Shown: positions 63,767 through 64,000 of the stretch, piece after piece
Layout of the letters: every line of letters begins with the position of its first letter
Position numbering within the stretch: the stretch's first letter is position 1
DNA from: RGIG426 sp045598965
Lineage (GTDB): Bacteria > Bacillota > Clostridia > Oscillospirales > Acutalibacteraceae
NCBI GenBank assembly: GCA_045598965.1
Contig: JAZRVH010000004.1
Span: 4,745-68,744 of the forward strand
Direction: 5' to 3'
DNA length: 64,000 bases
The notes under the pieces: generated by a model
The model's input: the letters and a program-made list of their open reading frames with translations, nothing else
Told to the model about the DNA's origin: nothing
The model's database searches: none
Position numbers and translations under genes: made by a program

Positions 63767-63795
63767 ACTATACCATATTTACATAAAAAATGCAA
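63767..63795 (-). promoter_or_regulatory. Promoter of the 1765-residue protein gene
   Basis: Minus strand TTGCAT (63795-63790), 17-base spacer, TATAGT (63772-63767), about 45 bases of leader. Confidence 0.8.
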
Positions 63796-63865
63796 CAAAA
63801 ACTTTTTATCTTTTTGGACGTTTTCGGACAATTTGAACAAAAAACGTCGATTTTGAGCAAAGTCA

Positions 63866-64000
63866 CAACCTCCGGCTAAGCCGGAGGCTTGAATAAGCCC
63901 TAGAAGGGCATCATACAGGCCACACCCCTAAAGGGGCTCCGAAAGGTTCGCCACTCGCATTACTTTTTCGGGCAACCCCTAAAGGGGTGTGTTTTATTTG
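63866..64000. other. Hairpin-rich element at the right edge, possible IS200/IS605-type end or structured RNA
   Basis: Four hairpins in 125 bases: cctccggc/gccggagg (63869-63887), gccct/agggc (63897-63909), cccc-taaa-gggg (63925-63936) and acccc-taaa-ggggt (63975-63988). In addition cacacccct (63921-63929) can pair with aggggtgtg (63983-63991). No protein frame fits. Such hairpin sets occur at ends of IS200/IS605 elements and their guide-RNA scaffolds, but the rest is outside the window. Confidence 0.35.

Overview
The window looks like a low-to-mid GC, spore-forming gut Firmicute of the Ruminococcaceae/Oscillospiraceae type. The reasons are: PolC-type DNA polymerase III; the spore sigma factors E, F and G with SpoIIGA, SpoIIAA and SpoIIAB; the SepF/YlmH/DivIVA division cluster; MutSL without MutH; type I dockerins on secreted proteins; and sigma-A promoters with a strict 17-bp spacer. 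Species cannot be named from sequence alone. Almost every gene lies on the minus strand, so the long plus-strand open frames opposite them (up to 2257 codons) are shadows.

Layout. (1) 1-10117, minus: the first at least 3372 codons of a giant secreted protein (signal peptide, N-terminal dockerin, Thr/Pro linker, about 44 InlB-type B repeats) running off the left edge. (2) 10320-26666, minus: a nearly unbroken 15-gene housekeeping run, in transcription order miaB, ylbF-like, mutS, mutL, miaA, HlyD-like adaptor, yggS, sepF, ylmH, divIVA, a terminator, then lspA, rluD, an aminotransferase, trpS and a PH-domain membrane protein. (3) 26773-39540: a sporulation island. spoIIGA-sigE is on plus, sigG on minus, spoIIAA-spoIIAB-sigF on minus. 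Between them sit a VTC-domain/DUF4956/beta-helix operon, rpsB-tsf, a Y-family polymerase/YolD/hydrolase operon and tRNA-Leu(CAG). Candidate tandem Spo0A boxes precede spoIIGA and spoIIAA, and a forespore-type promoter precedes sigG.

(4) 39567-47954, minus: a dockerin-bearing CAP-domain protein behind a phosphohexomutase, a heterodimeric ABC exporter and an AI-2E-family permease. (5) 47966-54152, minus: nth-ispG-polC. (6) 54222-57182, plus: esterase, rarA, then a GNAT acetyltransferase behind a leader that appears to hold an 11-codon peptide and a pseudoknot-capable hairpin. (7) 57190-63795, minus: a dockerin/YD-repeat protein and a 1765-residue secreted protein combining a transglutaminase-like domain, InlB repeats, carbohydrate-binding-like modules, fibronectin III domains and a purple-acid-phosphatase-like phosphoesterase. 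(8) 63866-64000: a hairpin-rich element cut by the right edge.

How it fits together: a housekeeping and sporulation backbone is interrupted by modules for large cell-surface proteins. Three of these carry dockerins, which implies a cohesin-bearing scaffold elsewhere in the genome; no cohesin is visible here. In three places (rpsB, the hexomutase gene, the ABC operon) the -35 box of one transcription unit lies inside the terminator hairpin of the unit upstream.
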